Part shown: positions 1-10,703 of the stretch, piece by piece
How the letters are laid out: each line of letters starts with the position of its first letter
How positions within the stretch are numbered: position 1 is the stretch's first letter
NCBI GenBank assembly: GCA_012727425.1
Contig: JAAYHQ010000030.1
Coordinates: 1-64,000, forward strand
Source: Bacillota bacterium
GTDB lineage: Bacteria > Bacillota > UBA4882 > UBA10575
Direction of reading: 5' to 3'
DNA length: 64,000 nucleotides
The notes under the pieces: model-generated
What the model was told of the DNA's origin: nothing
The model's database searches: none
Seen by the model: the letters and a program-made list of their open reading frames with translations, nothing else
Translations under genes and position numbers: made by a program

Positions 1-42
1 CATGGTAATGAAGATAACCACCACGATAATACCTATTGCCAT
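1..42 (-). CDS. N-terminus of a hydrophobic protein, probably a membrane transporter; truncated by the window edge
   Basis: Minus-strand ATG at 42-40 preceded by GAGGAGGG; reads MAIGIIVVVIFITM... off the window edge; divergent from the ROK regulator. Confidence 0.45.
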   Translation of the reverse strand, partial: MAIGIIVVVIFITM

Positions 43-170
43 GTTTCCAAATCCCTCCTCAAAATTTTCCACGAGCAATAAGCAATACTGAATTGAATAC
101 TGAATTGGTGATGACACTTGTGCTTTCCCAGATCCACCTCCCAAATATTAGAAGCCGTTTTTTATTTCCA

Positions 171-193
171 TTTAGTAAAATGATTTTACTAAA
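171..193. promoter_or_regulatory. Perfect inverted repeat, candidate ROK-family operator
   Basis: TTTAGTAAAAT-G-ATTTTACTAAA (11-bp perfect arms) in the divergent intergenic region upstream of the ROK gene. Confidence 0.6.
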
Positions 194-458
194 TAGTTTT
201 CTTAATTATAATTAATAATATCACGCGCTGTCAACCCCTAAATTTTCCTTTCCGTAACTTTCCTTTAACAAACCTAAAACCGTACCGTTCTTTGTTTTTT
301 TCATGTTTCATGCCAACAAGTTATCATCGCGTTTTAAATGGATCCTTTCCTGTTTTAACTTTATTTCTTGTGGTTAACTAATTGCTGTGCTATAATTTTA
401 TAAAATGGATTTATGAAAGGGCTTTTTAAAGTAATAAATTGAAAAGAAGGTATTGTCA

Positions 459-1586
459 TTGAGAGAAAAATATACTGCCAATATGGAAATAAAAAAAATA
501 AACCGCTCGAAAATATATCAACTTCTGCTGAAAAACCAGGGTTTATCCCGGCAAGAAATCGTACTGAAACTGGGCTTAAGCCTGCCTACAGTCACCCAAA
601 ACATCGAAGAATTGATCGCGGAGGGGCTTGTCGAAGAATTCGGTTTTATCGGTAATACCGGCGGAAGACGCGCCCGCTCCTACCGCGCGGTTTTAAATGC
701 CCGCGTGGCCATCGGACTTGATGTGACCAAACATCACATTACCTGCGCGGCGGTGGATTTGTCCGGAAATCTGATTGAATGTATCCGGATCCGCCGGCAG
801 TTTGAACGCACCGATGAATATTACAAGATCCTCGGTTCCTTGGTAGATGAGGTCGTTAAGAAAATAAATATTCCGCCGGCACGGGTCTTGGGGGTCGGGA
901 TCGGTGTCCCGGGGCTGGTCACGGCAGATAACAAGAGGATCTTTTACGGGGAAATTCTTAATTTCGGGGGAGCAACCTCCGCCGAGTTTGGCAAGTATAT
1001 ACCCTATCCGGTTTCGCTGCATAATGACGCCAACGCCGCCGGCTTTGCGGAAATCTGGTCCCATGATTATCTCGCCAACTCCTTTTACCTGATGCTCAGC
1101 AACAATATTGGTGGTTCGGTTTTGATCAATGGTCAGATTTACAGCGGCGAAAATCTAAGAAGCGGAGAAATTGGTCACTTGAAAATTGTTCCCAACGGCA
1201 AGCAGTGCTACTGTGGGCAAAAAGGCTGCTTCGACGCCTACTGTGCGGCAACGGTTTTATCCAATTATACGGATGGCAATCTGGAAAAGTTCTTTGAAAA
1301 ACTCCGTGCCAAAGACCCCCAGGCCGAAAAGATGTGGGATGAATACCTGGATAACCTGGCCCAGGCGGTCAGTAGTTTAAATATCCTGTTCGACAGCACC
1401 GTCATTCTCGGTGGTTATGTGGGCGAATATATCGAGGACTATCTGGATGATCTTAAGACAAGGACCGCAAAATTACATCCTTTTAACAACGACTCCGCAT
1501 ATCTACAAGCCTGCAAATACAAAAAGCAAGCCATTGCCGCGGGTGCTGCCTTAAACTATATTGATGAGTTCATCGCTTCCGTATAG
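459..1586 (+). CDS. ROK family transcriptional regulator (NagC/XylR type)
   Basis: N-terminal winged HTH ([30 protein letters not shown]) plus ROK sugar-kinase fold with Cys cluster [16 protein letters not shown] start with AAGAAGG upstream. Confidence 0.9.
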   Translation: MREKYTANMEIKKINRSKIYQLLLKNQGLSRQEIVLKLGLSLPTVTQNIEELIAEGLVEEFGFIGNTGGRRARSYRAVLNARVAIGLDVTKHHITCAAVDLSGNLIECIRIRRQFERTDEYYKILGSLVDEVVKKINIPPARVLGVGIGVPGLVTADNKRIFYGEILNFGGATSAEFGKYIPYPVSLHNDANAAGFAEIWSHDYLANSFYLMLSNNIGGSVLINGQIYSGENLRSGEIGHLKIVPNGKQCYCGQKGCFDAYCAATVLSNYTDGNLEKFFEKLRAKDPQAEKMWDEYLDNLAQAVSSLNILFDSTVILGGYVGEYIEDYLDDLKTRTAKLHPFNNDSAYLQACKYKKQAIAAGAALNYIDEFIASV

Positions 1587-1626
1587 GATCTTGCACCGAA
1601 AATACAAATATTTGGGGGATAAACAA

Positions 1627-3216
1627 GTGGAAAAAATTAAGCAAATGATTAACAGCAAACGGACGACGCTAGGGATTGAGTTGGGCTCAACGCGAATAAA
1701 GGCGGTGTTAATCGGTGAGGACCATACGCCCATTGCCACCGGAGGGCACACCTGGGAAAACAAATTGGAAAACGGCATCTGGACATATGACCTTGCTGAG
1801 GTGTGGACCGGGCTGCAAAACTGCTATCGCGACCTGGCGGACAAAGTCAGGCGGCAATTCAATGTCACGCTCACCAGTGTTGGCGCGATTGGCATCTCCG
1901 GCATGATGCACGGCTATCTTGTTTTTGACAAAAACGGAGAACTGCTCGTTCCCTTTCGCACCTGGCGGAACACCATAACTGGCGAAGCGGCCGCAATTTT
2001 AAGTAAGGAATTTAACTTCAACATTCCTCAGCGCTGGAGTGTCGCCCATCTTTACCAGTCCATTCTCTCCGGTGAGGAACATGTGAAAGACATTGCCTAT
2101 ATGACAACCTTGTCCGGTTATGTCCACTGGCAACTGACCGGGGAAAAAGTTCTGGGGGTCGGGGACGCTTCCGGGATGTTCCCGGTCGATAGTAATTTAA
2201 ATGCTTATAACCCCCGCATGTTACGCCAGTTCGAACAACTTATTGCCGGTAAGAACTACAACTGGAAATTGGAAGAGATTATGCCTAAAGTGCTAACCGC
2301 GGGCGACCATGCCGGTTACTTAAGTGCCGAAGGGGCAAAACTGCTCGATCCCACCGGTACTTTGCAACCGGGTATCCCCATGTGCCCACCCGAAGGCGAC
2401 GCCGGAACCGGGATGGTGGCCACCAACAGCGTCGCGCCCCGGACCGGCAATGTCTCCGCCGGAACCTCAATCTTCGCCATGGTGGTCTTGGAGAAAGAAT
2501 TATCCAGGATCTATCCCGAACTTGACATCGTCAACACCCCGTGCGGCAAACCGGTGGCCATGGTCCATTGCAACAACTGTTCCTCGGAGATCGACGCGTG
2601 GATAAACCTGTTCAAGGAACTTCTGGAAAATATGGGGCAGAACCCGAGTAAGGATGAACTTTATTCTGTGTTGTATAACAAGGCGCTTACGGCGGACCCG
2701 GACGGCGGCAACCTTCTGGCCTACAACTATTTGTCCGGCGAGCATATAACCGGGTTCGAGGAGGGGCGCCCGCTCTTTTTACGCAAGCAAAACAGCCGCT
2801 TTACCCTGGGCAACTTCATGCGCACCCTTCTCTTTTCCACGCTGGGTACCTTAAGAATCGGGATGGATATCCTCGCCCAGGAACAAGTACGGATCGATCG
2901 CCTTTTGGGTCATGGCGGTCTCTTTAAAACAAAAGGCGTCGCCCAACAGTTAATGGCCGGAGCCCTCAACGTCCCGGTAGCGGTGATGGCTTCCGCCGGC
3001 GAAGGCGGGGCCTGGGGTATTGCCTTGTTGGCGGCCTATATGCTAAAAAAGACGTCCGGAGAAACCCTCGAGGCCTACCTGGACCAAAAAGTCTTCGCCC
3101 AAGAGGCCTTGAGTTTCATCGCACCCAAAGCGGAGGATGTGGAAGGTTTTAACCTGTTTCTCCGGCGCTATAAGGACGGGCTGAAGATCGAAAAGGCCGC
3201 CGTCGAAAACTATTGA
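1627..3216 (+). CDS. FGGY-family carbohydrate kinase (xylulokinase-like)
   Basis: [16 protein letters not shown]-terminal phosphate-binding motif; [13 protein letters not shown] and [23 protein letters not shown] typical of FGGY kinases; follows the ROK regulator. Confidence 0.85.
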   Translation: MEKIKQMINSKRTTLGIELGSTRIKAVLIGEDHTPIATGGHTWENKLENGIWTYDLAEVWTGLQNCYRDLADKVRRQFNVTLTSVGAIGISGMMHGYLVFDKNGELLVPFRTWRNTITGEAAAILSKEFNFNIPQRWSVAHLYQSILSGEEHVKDIAYMTTLSGYVHWQLTGEKVLGVGDASGMFPVDSNLNAYNPRMLRQFEQLIAGKNYNWKLEEIMPKVLTAGDHAGYLSAEGAKLLDPTGTLQPGIPMCPPEGDAGTGMVATNSVAPRTGNVSAGTSIFAMVVLEKELSRIYPELDIVNTPCGKPVAMVHCNNCSSEIDAWINLFKELLENMGQNPSKDELYSVLYNKALTADPDGGNLLAYNYLSGEHITGFEEGRPLFLRKQNSRFTLGNFMRTLLFSTLGTLRIGMDILAQEQVRIDRLLGHGGLFKTKGVAQQLMAGALNVPVAVMASAGEGGAWGIALLAAYMLKKTSGETLEAYLDQKVFAQEALSFIAPKAEDVEGFNLFLRRYKDGLKIEKAAVENY

Positions 3217-3262
3217 CCCGCGATAACGGTTTGCTTGGCGGTTCAAGTGCGCCCATGCTCAT

Positions 3263-3299
3263 AAAAAAACGGCCCCGCTTAACCAGGGCCGTTTTTTTA
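3263..3299 (+). terminator. Rho-independent terminator
   Basis: ACGGCCC...GGGCCGT stem followed by a T run, just after the FGGY kinase. Confidence 0.85.
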
Positions 3300-3332
3300 T
3301 GCTATCTTTTTGTCACCGTTTGCCGGTTTTGT

Positions 3333-4010
3333 TTAGGCCTCCACGTCCTGCGGACTTACCCAAGGGCCAACCCAAAGACGAACCGCCCGAATCCAAGCGT
3401 CCCGTTCCGGACCCGGCAGTTCATGGGCATAGCGGTAATCGGATTTCCGGATAAACTCCTTCAGCTCACTGCTTAAACGGGATAGGTAGGCAGTTTGCAC
3501 TTCAGCAAGAAAAGCCCCCGCTTCCTTATGGCGAACCGGTTCGTAAGCCTTCCGGAAATGGGGGAGGCATAAACAACCCGTCTGCCGGTACTTTTCGCGG
3601 AAGGCCCCACTGCGGAGCGCACCAAGCAGCCCGTCCACATAGCGATCTTCCATGGCCGCTTCTTCCCGGCAAACAGCACACACCCGTTCTTGATCCACCG
3701 CCAACCGGGACGGTCCTCCCCGCTTCACCCCGGCGGTCTGGTCCAGTTCCGCGCAGAAAGCATCAATCAAGTCCGCATAGATGATGGAATGGGCCAATGG
3801 ATCCCCCATCCGCTGCAAAACCCAAGCGTGTTCGCGGCAGAAACCGCCCGCCGCCCGCAGCTGATCCCGAATCCGGGGGTCGTTGACCGATTCATAAAGG
3901 AAATTGGCAAGATACCGTTTGGTGGCCTTGGCTAGACAATGGCAGAGCGGGCACCCGCCGTCTTCCAACGCCAGCTCCAAGTTATAAACGATGACGTCTT
4001 TTGCTTTCAA
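3333..4010 (-). CDS. DUF6062-like Cys-rich protein
   Basis: CPLCHCLAKATKRYLANFLYESVNDPRIRDQLRAAGGFCREHAW with further CAVC and CLPH motifs; TTG start inferred after AAAGGAG. Confidence 0.6.
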   Translation of the reverse strand: MKAKDVIVYNLELALEDGGCPLCHCLAKATKRYLANFLYESVNDPRIRDQLRAAGGFCREHAWVLQRMGDPLAHSIIYADLIDAFCAELDQTAGVKRGGPSRLAVDQERVCAVCREEAAMEDRYVDGLLGALRSGAFREKYRQTGCLCLPHFRKAYEPVRHKEAGAFLAEVQTAYLSRLSSELKEFIRKSDYRYAHELPGPERDAWIRAVRLWVGPWVSPQDVEA

Positions 4011-4029
4011 AGGCAACTGCTCCTTTACG

Positions 4030-4971
4030 TTACAAGTCGGCCGTCCAGCGGTCCCCAAGCAGTTCCCGGCATGTGCCGACCATCTCGGCGATGATCTCAG
4101 CCGCGGGGGCAATCCGGTTCACCAAAGCCGCGGCTTGTCCCGCCATCACCGAGCCTTCCTCCACATCACCATGGAAGGCCGCCGCCAACTTACCCGCCCC
4201 CATCGCCTCCAGTTCGGCGGGGGAAACGCCCTCCGCCTCCGCCGCCAGGAACTGCCGGGCCAGCTTGTTTTTGAGGACCCGGACCGGGTGTCCGGTGCTC
4301 TGGCCGGTAATGACCGTGGAACGGTCGGTCGCCTTGAGGACCATCTTTTTATAGTCTTCATGGACAATACATTCTTCCGCACAGATAAACCTGGTTCCAA
4401 CCTGAACCCCTTCGGCACCCAGGAGGAAAGCGGCGGCCATGCCCCGGCCGTCGGCGATCCCGCCGGCCGCGATCACCGGCACTTGCAGGGCATCGGCCAG
4501 TTGGGGGATGAGGACCATTGTGGTCTCCGTCCCAATATGGCCGCCCGCCTCCATTCCTTCGCCGATCACCGCATCAACTCCCGCTTTCTCCAGCCTTTTC
4601 GCCAAGGAGACCGCGTTGACCACCGGGATCACTTTCACCCCGGCGTCTTTCAGGGCGGACATATATTTTCCGGGGTTTCCAGCCCCGGTCGTAATCACCG
4701 GGATCTTTTCCTCAATGACGATCTGGATCACCTCATCAACGTAAGGGGAGAGCAGCATCACGTTGACCCCGAAGGGCTTGCTCGTCAGCGTCCGGGCCTT
4801 TTGGATCTGTTCCCGCACCCAAGTACCGGGCGCACTCCCCGCCGCGATCAGCCCCAGCCCGCCACCGTTCGACACCGCAGCCGCCAGTTCGGCAGTGGCC
4901 AACCAGGCCATCCCGCCTTGAATAACCGGATACTTAATCCCTAATAATGAAGTGATTCGTGATTTAATCAT
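4030..4971 (-). CDS. fabK: Enoyl-[acyl-carrier-protein] reductase II / nitronate monooxygenase family (FabK)
   Basis: GIKYPVIQGGMAWLATAELAAAVSNGGGLGLI, GEGMEAGGHIGTETTMVLIPQ, VIAAGGIADGRGMAAAFLLGAEGVQVGTRF. Confidence 0.85.
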   Translation of the reverse strand: MIKSRITSLLGIKYPVIQGGMAWLATAELAAAVSNGGGLGLIAAGSAPGTWVREQIQKARTLTSKPFGVNVMLLSPYVDEVIQIVIEEKIPVITTGAGNPGKYMSALKDAGVKVIPVVNAVSLAKRLEKAGVDAVIGEGMEAGGHIGTETTMVLIPQLADALQVPVIAAGGIADGRGMAAAFLLGAEGVQVGTRFICAEECIVHEDYKKMVLKATDRSTVITGQSTGHPVRVLKNKLARQFLAAEAEGVSPAELEAMGAGKLAAAFHGDVEEGSVMAGQAAALVNRIAPAAEIIAEMVGTCRELLGDRWTADL

Positions 4972-5596
4972 CCTTTTCCCTCCCGTCGCCGGTTGCTTTT
5001 CCTTCCATACCAAAGATCCCTTCCGCCAGCGTTCTCTCGTCCAGGGCCAGAATCAAAAATTTCCCCTGAAAAACCGCCTTTTCTTCCACTCTGGTCACCA
5101 CTTCCACCACAAAGCGGCGGCCCCGCCTCTCTAAGACCCGGGCCCGGGCCATAAGGACCTCACCAACCCGGGCCGGATGGGGAAACTCCACCCGGGCCGA
5201 CCCGGTTAAGGCGTGGGGCGCATCGGCCACGGCCACCGCCAAGGAATTAGCCTGCGCAAAAAGGTAATGCCCACGGATCACATTATACCTGGTTAAACTC
5301 ATCCCCGGTTCGGCCACCATCCGGGACAGACCACCGACCCCCGGTTCACAGTAAAGCAGATCACCCACCACTTCCAAAGAAGCCGGATAGTGCTCACCAC
5401 TGAGCGCGCGCGAGGCCAGGTTTTTCGCCCGTTCTTTCATCTCGGGCAAACCCAAAGCCAAGCGGTCAAGGCGGATGGTTTGGATACTAACACCCAGCTC
5501 CTTGGCCAGTTGTTCATCGGTGAGCAGCGGATTTTCTTCCAGTTTTTGCAGCAGAGTCTGATGGCGTTGCTCTTTTGACAAGCGTTTTCCCGTCAT
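4964..5596 (-). CDS. fapR: Transcription factor FapR (fatty acid/phospholipid regulator)
   Basis: N-terminal HTH LTDEQLAKELGVSIQTIRLDRLALGLPEMKER plus hot-dog fold domain; overlaps the start of fabK. Confidence 0.88.
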   Translation of the reverse strand: MTGKRLSKEQRHQTLLQKLEENPLLTDEQLAKELGVSIQTIRLDRLALGLPEMKERAKNLASRALSGEHYPASLEVVGDLLYCEPGVGGLSRMVAEPGMSLTRYNVIRGHYLFAQANSLAVAVADAPHALTGSARVEFPHPARVGEVLMARARVLERRGRRFVVEVVTRVEEKAVFQGKFLILALDERTLAEGIFGMEGKATGDGREKDD

Positions 5597-5610
5597 CTTC
5601 TCATTCCTTT

Positions 5611-5635
5611 ATTACTAAGTCTTAAGATCTACTTA
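5611..5635. promoter_or_regulatory. Candidate FapR operator
   Basis: ATTACTAAGTCTTAAGATCTACTTA just upstream of fapR; TAAGT...ACTTA inverted repeat around CTTAAG. Confidence 0.35.
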
Positions 5636-5694
5636 TGATTATAGCGGAAAAATTCCCCTTTGAATAGTCTTTCTTTTTCGGTCGGCCAAAACCA

Positions 5695-5727
5695 GACAAA
5701 AAGCCTCTTCCCTGGGGGAGAGGCTTT
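5695..5727 (-). terminator. Rho-independent terminator of the GerMN gene
   Basis: AAGCCTCT...AGAGGCTT stem, T run on the minus strand. Confidence 0.75.
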
Positions 5728-5746
5728 TTGCGTTGGTTGGTTCTTT

Positions 5747-6319
5747 TTATAACTCACCCGCGCTCAGCGGTTCGTCGGTGGCGATATGCCCCATCAAGCT
5801 TTCCCGTTTTTCCCCGTCCACCAAAAACTGCACTTCTTCGATGCCGGGCAGACCGGTCAAGGTCTTGACGATCTGGTGCACCAGCAGTGTTTCCTGGAGC
5901 GAGCCGCCGTAAAGGTTTGTACTGGAAAAATTGACGTAAGCCCGTTCGCCGTCCTGCCAGGCGGAGAGGATTTGCAGTTGATCATAGAGCGCGGTGGATA
6001 ATCCTTCTTCCGTCGGCGGTTGCCGGAGCTCAGCCAGGACCTTCGCGACCAAGGTTTCGTCGGTGGCTTTGATCTTGCGCGTTACGGTCTTCAGCATCGG
6101 CAGATCGGCCCGGCCGGTCTGAATATATTCTTGATTGGGAAAGAACAGTGTTACTTCCCGTTCCTCTTCCCGTCCCCCCGGAGCCGGAACCTCCTGGGAT
6201 GGTGGGGTTTCCGGCGGCTGCGCCGCACGCCGCAGGTAACCCGGGGAGATAAAAAGCACAAACAACAAGGCCAACACCAGAAGAACCCCGAGCAAAGCGC
6301 CGGGTTTTCGCATCAGCAA
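5747..6319 (-). CDS. GerMN domain protein (sporulation/germination GerM-like)
   Basis: Single N-terminal TM plus VTLFFPN...AYVNFSSTNLYGGSLQETLLVHQIVKTLTGLPGIEEVQFLVDG. Confidence 0.85.
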   Translation of the reverse strand: MLMRKPGALLGVLLVLALLFVLFISPGYLRRAAQPPETPPSQEVPAPGGREEEREVTLFFPNQEYIQTGRADLPMLKTVTRKIKATDETLVAKVLAELRQPPTEEGLSTALYDQLQILSAWQDGERAYVNFSSTNLYGGSLQETLLVHQIVKTLTGLPGIEEVQFLVDGEKRESLMGHIATDEPLSAGEL

Positions 6320-6398
6320 TCCCCTCCGTTTTTTAACTTAACATAAAGCTTTTAAACCCACAAAGCTTCCCTCTTTAGCTTATATTCTACCCACCGGT

Positions 6399-6731
6399 TC
6401 ACATTTTATCTCCAGCTTCCCCCACCGTCCGGGGGACCAAACCCGCCCGGTCCAAGAGGGTCTTCAGTGCCAACAAGGGGATCCCCCCCTCAAACTTAAC
6501 CTCCCCGTTATAAAGCAGGAGCGGGAACTTACGTCCGGCGGCCAGCGCCTCCCGGACCAGGGGGTGATCCTGATCCCGGTGTAAATCAAGGAATTCCACT
6601 GTCAACTGCTCGCCGTAGGCAAGGAGAAGGCCCTGCGCCAAATAGCGAATCTGTGTCTGTAAATCCGAAGCCTCGGTACAACAGGCCTTGGCTTCGCCGT
6701 CGGCAATAATAATGATTTCAAGCGGAGTCAA
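6399..6731 (-). CDS. Thioredoxin-like (DUF1462/YuzD-like) small protein
   Basis: TTG start behind AAAGGAGG; LEIIIIADGEAKACCTEASDLQTQIRYLAQGLLLAYG...FPLLLYNGEVKFEGGIPL; the provided ORF is extended upstream into dnaB. Confidence 0.5.
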   Translation of the reverse strand: MTPLEIIIIADGEAKACCTEASDLQTQIRYLAQGLLLAYGEQLTVEFLDLHRDQDHPLVREALAAGRKFPLLLYNGEVKFEGGIPLLALKTLLDRAGLVPRTVGEAGDKM

Positions 6732-6744
6732 GCGGGTGCCTCCT

Positions 6745-8094
6745 TTATTGCTCGGGTTTCCGGAAGCGTTCCAAACCCACAAACTTGCTATATTCTTTCT
6801 GGAAGAGAAATTCGACCGTCCCCAAGGGTCCGTTCCGGTGCTTGGCCACAATAAACTCGGTGATATTTTTCTTCTCGGTCTCCGGTTCGTAATAATCCTC
6901 CCGGTAAAGGAAACAAACCAGATCGGCGTCCTGCTCCAACGAACCGGATTCACGCAAATCGGACAAGGCCGGCCGTTTGTTCTGTCTCTGCTCCACCGCC
7001 CGCGAAAGCTGGGAAAGGGCAATTACCGGTACGGAAAGTTCCCGTGCCAACGCCTTCAAGCTCCGCGAGATCTCCGTAACCTCCTGTTGCCGGTTCTCGA
7101 CCCGTTTGGGCCCCTGCATCAATTGGAGATAATCAATGATGACCAAGCCCAATCCGTACTCGGATTTGATCCGGCGCGCCTTGGCCCGGACATCCAACAC
7201 CGAGAGACTGGGGGAATCATCAATAAACATGGTTGACTCGCTCAACCGACCCAGGGCATGGGAGAGACGGGGCCAGTCTTCTTCATGAAGGTTTCCCGTC
7301 CGGATCCGCTGGTTATCAACGCCCGCTTCGGAGCAGAGGATCTTCATGGCCAGCTGTTCCTTAGACATCTCCAGACTAAAGATGACCACCGGAATCTTCA
7401 GATGAACCGCTACATGTCCCGCAATGTTCAGCGCAAAAGTCGTCTTTCCCATACTGGGGCGGGCCGCCAGAATGATCAAATCGGAAGGTTGAAAGCCGGC
7501 GGTCAACCGGTCCAGATCACTAAAGCCGGACGGAACACCGGTCACCGAACCCCGGGCTTCATACAGCTTCTCAATCTGCTCAAAGGTCTCGATCAAAATG
7601 TTTTTTAGATTGACCACGCTCCGGCCGCTCCGCCGGTTGGCGATGGAAAAGATCATGTGTTCCGCCCGGTCGAGGATATTACCCACTTCATCCTGGGCAT
7701 CGTACCCCAAGGTTACGATCTCCGTCGCCGCGTGAATCAACTGGCGTAACAGCGACTTTTCTTCCACGATCCGGGCGTAATACTCGACGTGGGCGGCGGT
7801 CGGTACGGAACTGGCCAGTTCCGTCAGGTAAGTAACCCCGCCGACCTTTTCCATCAGGTCTTTCTGGCGTAACTCCTCCGTCACCGTCACCAGATCCACC
7901 GGTTCGCCCCGGTTGGTCAGGTCGAGGACTGTCTGGTAGATCAGACGGTGGGCGTCTTTATAAAAATCCTCCGGGCGTAAAATCTCCATTGCCCGGTAAA
8001 TAGCCTCTTTCTCCAGAAACATTGCGCCAAGCGTTGAGCGCTCCGCATCCAGATTCTGGGGAGGGATCCGGTCCAGCAACATACCATCACTCAT
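6745..8094 (-). CDS. dnaB: Replicative DNA helicase DnaB
   Basis: IPPQNLDAERSTLGAMF, Walker A ARPSMGKTTFALN, VIIDYLQLM. Confidence 0.97.
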   Translation of the reverse strand: MSDGMLLDRIPPQNLDAERSTLGAMFLEKEAIYRAMEILRPEDFYKDAHRLIYQTVLDLTNRGEPVDLVTVTEELRQKDLMEKVGGVTYLTELASSVPTAAHVEYYARIVEEKSLLRQLIHAATEIVTLGYDAQDEVGNILDRAEHMIFSIANRRSGRSVVNLKNILIETFEQIEKLYEARGSVTGVPSGFSDLDRLTAGFQPSDLIILAARPSMGKTTFALNIAGHVAVHLKIPVVIFSLEMSKEQLAMKILCSEAGVDNQRIRTGNLHEEDWPRLSHALGRLSESTMFIDDSPSLSVLDVRAKARRIKSEYGLGLVIIDYLQLMQGPKRVENRQQEVTEISRSLKALARELSVPVIALSQLSRAVEQRQNKRPALSDLRESGSLEQDADLVCFLYREDYYEPETEKKNITEFIVAKHRNGPLGTVEFLFQKEYSKFVGLERFRKPEQ

Positions 8095-8194
8095 CGCTAC
8101 CCCTCCTTCAACAAAGGTTAACTATTTCCCGCCAGATGACAAAGAAAGCCGCACAGAACGGCGGCTCGTAATATCGATCTTTCACTGGCCGGTT

Positions 8195-10135
8195 TTAATG
8201 GGTCACAAAGACATGGTCCATCAATTCCTGTACCGTCGCCACGGGCCGGACCCGGATCCCGTCGAGCAGGGAAGGAATCTCCTCTTTGTTCTCCATGGGG
8301 ATAAAGACTTCCTTCACCCCGGCTTGTTTGGCCCCATAAATCTTCTCAAAGATGCCGCCGACCTCTTTCACCTTGCCTTGGATCGAAACCTCGCCAGTTA
8401 CCGCGATATCCTGGCGGATCGGCCGCTCAAGGAGGCAACTGATGATCGCTAACGTGATCGCAACCCCGGCCGAGGGTCCGTCGATCCGCCCACCGCCGAC
8501 GATGTTGACGTGGAGGTCATAGTCATTGACGTCGAGGCCGGTTAAGAGGCGGACCACCGAAGCGGCATTGAACACCGAATCTTTCGCCATGGAACCCGCC
8601 GTCTCATTGAACCGCATCTTTCCTTTGCCTTTTTCCGCCGGAAAACTGACCGCTTCGATCTCGATAATCGAACCCACAAACCCGCTGACCCCTAAGCCGT
8701 AGATCTTCCCGATTTCACCGTGGGCGCTCCCGCGGGCTTTCGTAAAGGGGGTCATCCGGCCGGTGCGGATCACTTCCAACAGGTCTTCTTTCCGGATCCG
8801 CACGGTCAGACCGGAGTTTTGCTTGAACTGTTTATACTGTTCGTACAGGGCCAACCCGTATGCATCGGCCAGCATCCCCACGGCTTTCCGGCCTTCAATC
8901 GAATATTCGCTAATGATCCGGGGCACTTCCGGATCCAATTCCGCCCCGAGACGCTGGGCGGCCCCCACCACAATCTGTTCAATCGCTTGTTTCGTCAACG
9001 GTTCAAAGAAGACTTCGGCACAGCGGGAACGCAGTGCCGGACTGATCTCCGCCGGATCCCGGGTCGTCGCGGCCACCAGAATAAAATCGGCCGGTGCCCC
9101 CTCTTCGAAGAGCTTTTTGATGTACTTCGGCACCCCCGGATCGTCCGGATCGTAGTAGGCCGAGTCAAACTTAACCCGCTTGTCTTCCAAAACTTTCAAT
9201 AATTTGTTCATCAGGACCGGGTCCATATCGCCGATCTCATCAATAAACAGGATTCCCCCGTGGGCTTCGGTCACCAACCCGGGTTTGGGTTCGGGAATGG
9301 CGCTCTCGGCCAGATCCCGGCGGGCCCCTTGGTAAATCGGGTCATGCACCGAACCCAAGAGCGGGTTGGTCACTTCCCGGGGGTCCCAACGCAAGGTGGT
9401 TCCATCCACTTCCACAAAGGGCGCATCGGCCGCAAACGGCGTATATTCGATCCGCTTCGCTTCTTCCAAAACCAGCCGGGCCACGGTAGTTTTTCCCACC
9501 CCCGGCGGTCCGTAAACGATCACATGCTGGGGGTAGGGCGAGACCAGCTTGGAAAGGAGCACCCGGATCGCCGCTTCCTGCCCGACCACCTGGTCTAAAG
9601 AAGAAGGCCGCAGTTTCTCCAGGGCCGAACGGGATAAGGAGATCTGCTCCAACTTCTCAAGCTCGGCGTATTTCTTTAAGGTATACGGGTTATCCGGCCC
9701 GGAAACCTCCTTCAATACTTGCAGCTTGATCTCTTTTACATACTCTTCATGCCGGGTCTGCATCCGCTCGGCGATCTTCTTTTCGATCTTGTCTTCCACC
9801 GTTTTCCGGGCGATCAGATCGGCGATCTCTTCTTCAATATCATCCAAGACCGAGGGGATCTCATTTTCTTTCGGTAGCCGATCCAAAGTGGGATCTTCGT
9901 AAACCAGCCGTTGTAAAGCAAGGACACGTTCGGTTAGGTGTTTTGAGCGCATCAGTTTCAGCGCATCAAGTTTTCCCGCCTTCATCACCAGCTTGTCCGA
10001 ACCGTAAAGGTTCGCCAAGAGCGTATAAAGGGCCGTTACTTGCCGTTGCAACTGGTCTTCCTGGGAGAACCTGTCCCGCCAAGCCATCCCCGAAACTGAA
10101 TTCTCCTCGCCAACCCCTCTGAGCACACTTTTCAC
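8195..10135 (-). CDS. lonC: Lon family ATP-dependent protease, LonC (sporulation-lineage Lon)
   Basis: Walker A GPPGVGKTT, GGILFIDEIGDMD, Lon catalytic Ser GGGRIDGPSAGVAITLAI; sits between dnaB and rplI. Confidence 0.85.
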   Translation of the reverse strand: MKSVLRGVGEENSVSGMAWRDRFSQEDQLQRQVTALYTLLANLYGSDKLVMKAGKLDALKLMRSKHLTERVLALQRLVYEDPTLDRLPKENEIPSVLDDIEEEIADLIARKTVEDKIEKKIAERMQTRHEEYVKEIKLQVLKEVSGPDNPYTLKKYAELEKLEQISLSRSALEKLRPSSLDQVVGQEAAIRVLLSKLVSPYPQHVIVYGPPGVGKTTVARLVLEEAKRIEYTPFAADAPFVEVDGTTLRWDPREVTNPLLGSVHDPIYQGARRDLAESAIPEPKPGLVTEAHGGILFIDEIGDMDPVLMNKLLKVLEDKRVKFDSAYYDPDDPGVPKYIKKLFEEGAPADFILVAATTRDPAEISPALRSRCAEVFFEPLTKQAIEQIVVGAAQRLGAELDPEVPRIISEYSIEGRKAVGMLADAYGLALYEQYKQFKQNSGLTVRIRKEDLLEVIRTGRMTPFTKARGSAHGEIGKIYGLGVSGFVGSIIEIEAVSFPAEKGKGKMRFNETAGSMAKDSVFNAASVVRLLTGLDVNDYDLHVNIVGGGRIDGPSAGVAITLAIISCLLERPIRQDIAVTGEVSIQGKVKEVGGIFEKIYGAKQAGVKEVFIPMENKEEIPSLLDGIRVRPVATVQELMDHVFVTH

Positions 10136-10199
10136 TATCTATTCCTCCCTAGACCTAATCCCATGGCTTTTGCGCGTAGCACTGACGCAAATGCTTTTC

Positions 10200-10652
10200 C
10201 TAGCCTTCCGCCGCAGTGACCTGGATCTTTAGAGTAGCCTTCACTCCCCGGTAGAGGTTGACGGCAACTTCATGTTCACCCATGGTTTTAATTGGCTCTG
10301 GCAGGTTAAGTTGTTTTTTATCAAGTTCAATCTTGGTTTCTTCCTGAAGCCGGTCGACGATATCCTTGCCAGTAATGGAACCGAACAATTTCCCGCCCTC
10401 ACCGGCTTTGGTCTTAAAGGTCAGGGTCAAACCGTCCAGTTGGGCAGCAAGCTGACGGGCGGCCGCCTCATCTCTCGCCGCTTGTTCCTTCTGGCGTGCC
10501 CGTTCCTCCTCCAGTTTCTTTATATTCCCCGGCGTTGCTTCGACCGCCAGTTTTTTGGGAAATAAAAAATTACGAGCGTAACCCGCGCTCACCTCTTTTA
10601 ACTCGCCTTTTTTCCCTAGCGCCTTGACATCACTTAAGAGAATCACTTTCAT
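10200..10652 (-). CDS. rplI: 50S ribosomal protein L9
   Basis: [36 protein letters not shown]. Confidence 0.97.
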   Translation of the reverse strand: MKVILLSDVKALGKKGELKEVSAGYARNFLFPKKLAVEATPGNIKKLEEERARQKEQAARDEAAARQLAAQLDGLTLTFKTKAGEGGKLFGSITGKDIVDRLQEETKIELDKKQLNLPEPIKTMGEHEVAVNLYRGVKATLKIQVTAAEG

Positions 10653-10703
10653 CGTGAACACCACCTCCTCAAAAACAACATCCGAATCTGCGCTCGCCTG
10701 GTT

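Noticed and set aside
3991-4944. 317-aa plus-strand ORF antisense to fabK
   Set aside because: Low-complexity, His/Arg/Gly-rich translation typical of the antisense frame of a GC-rich gene; fabK is unambiguous on the other strand.
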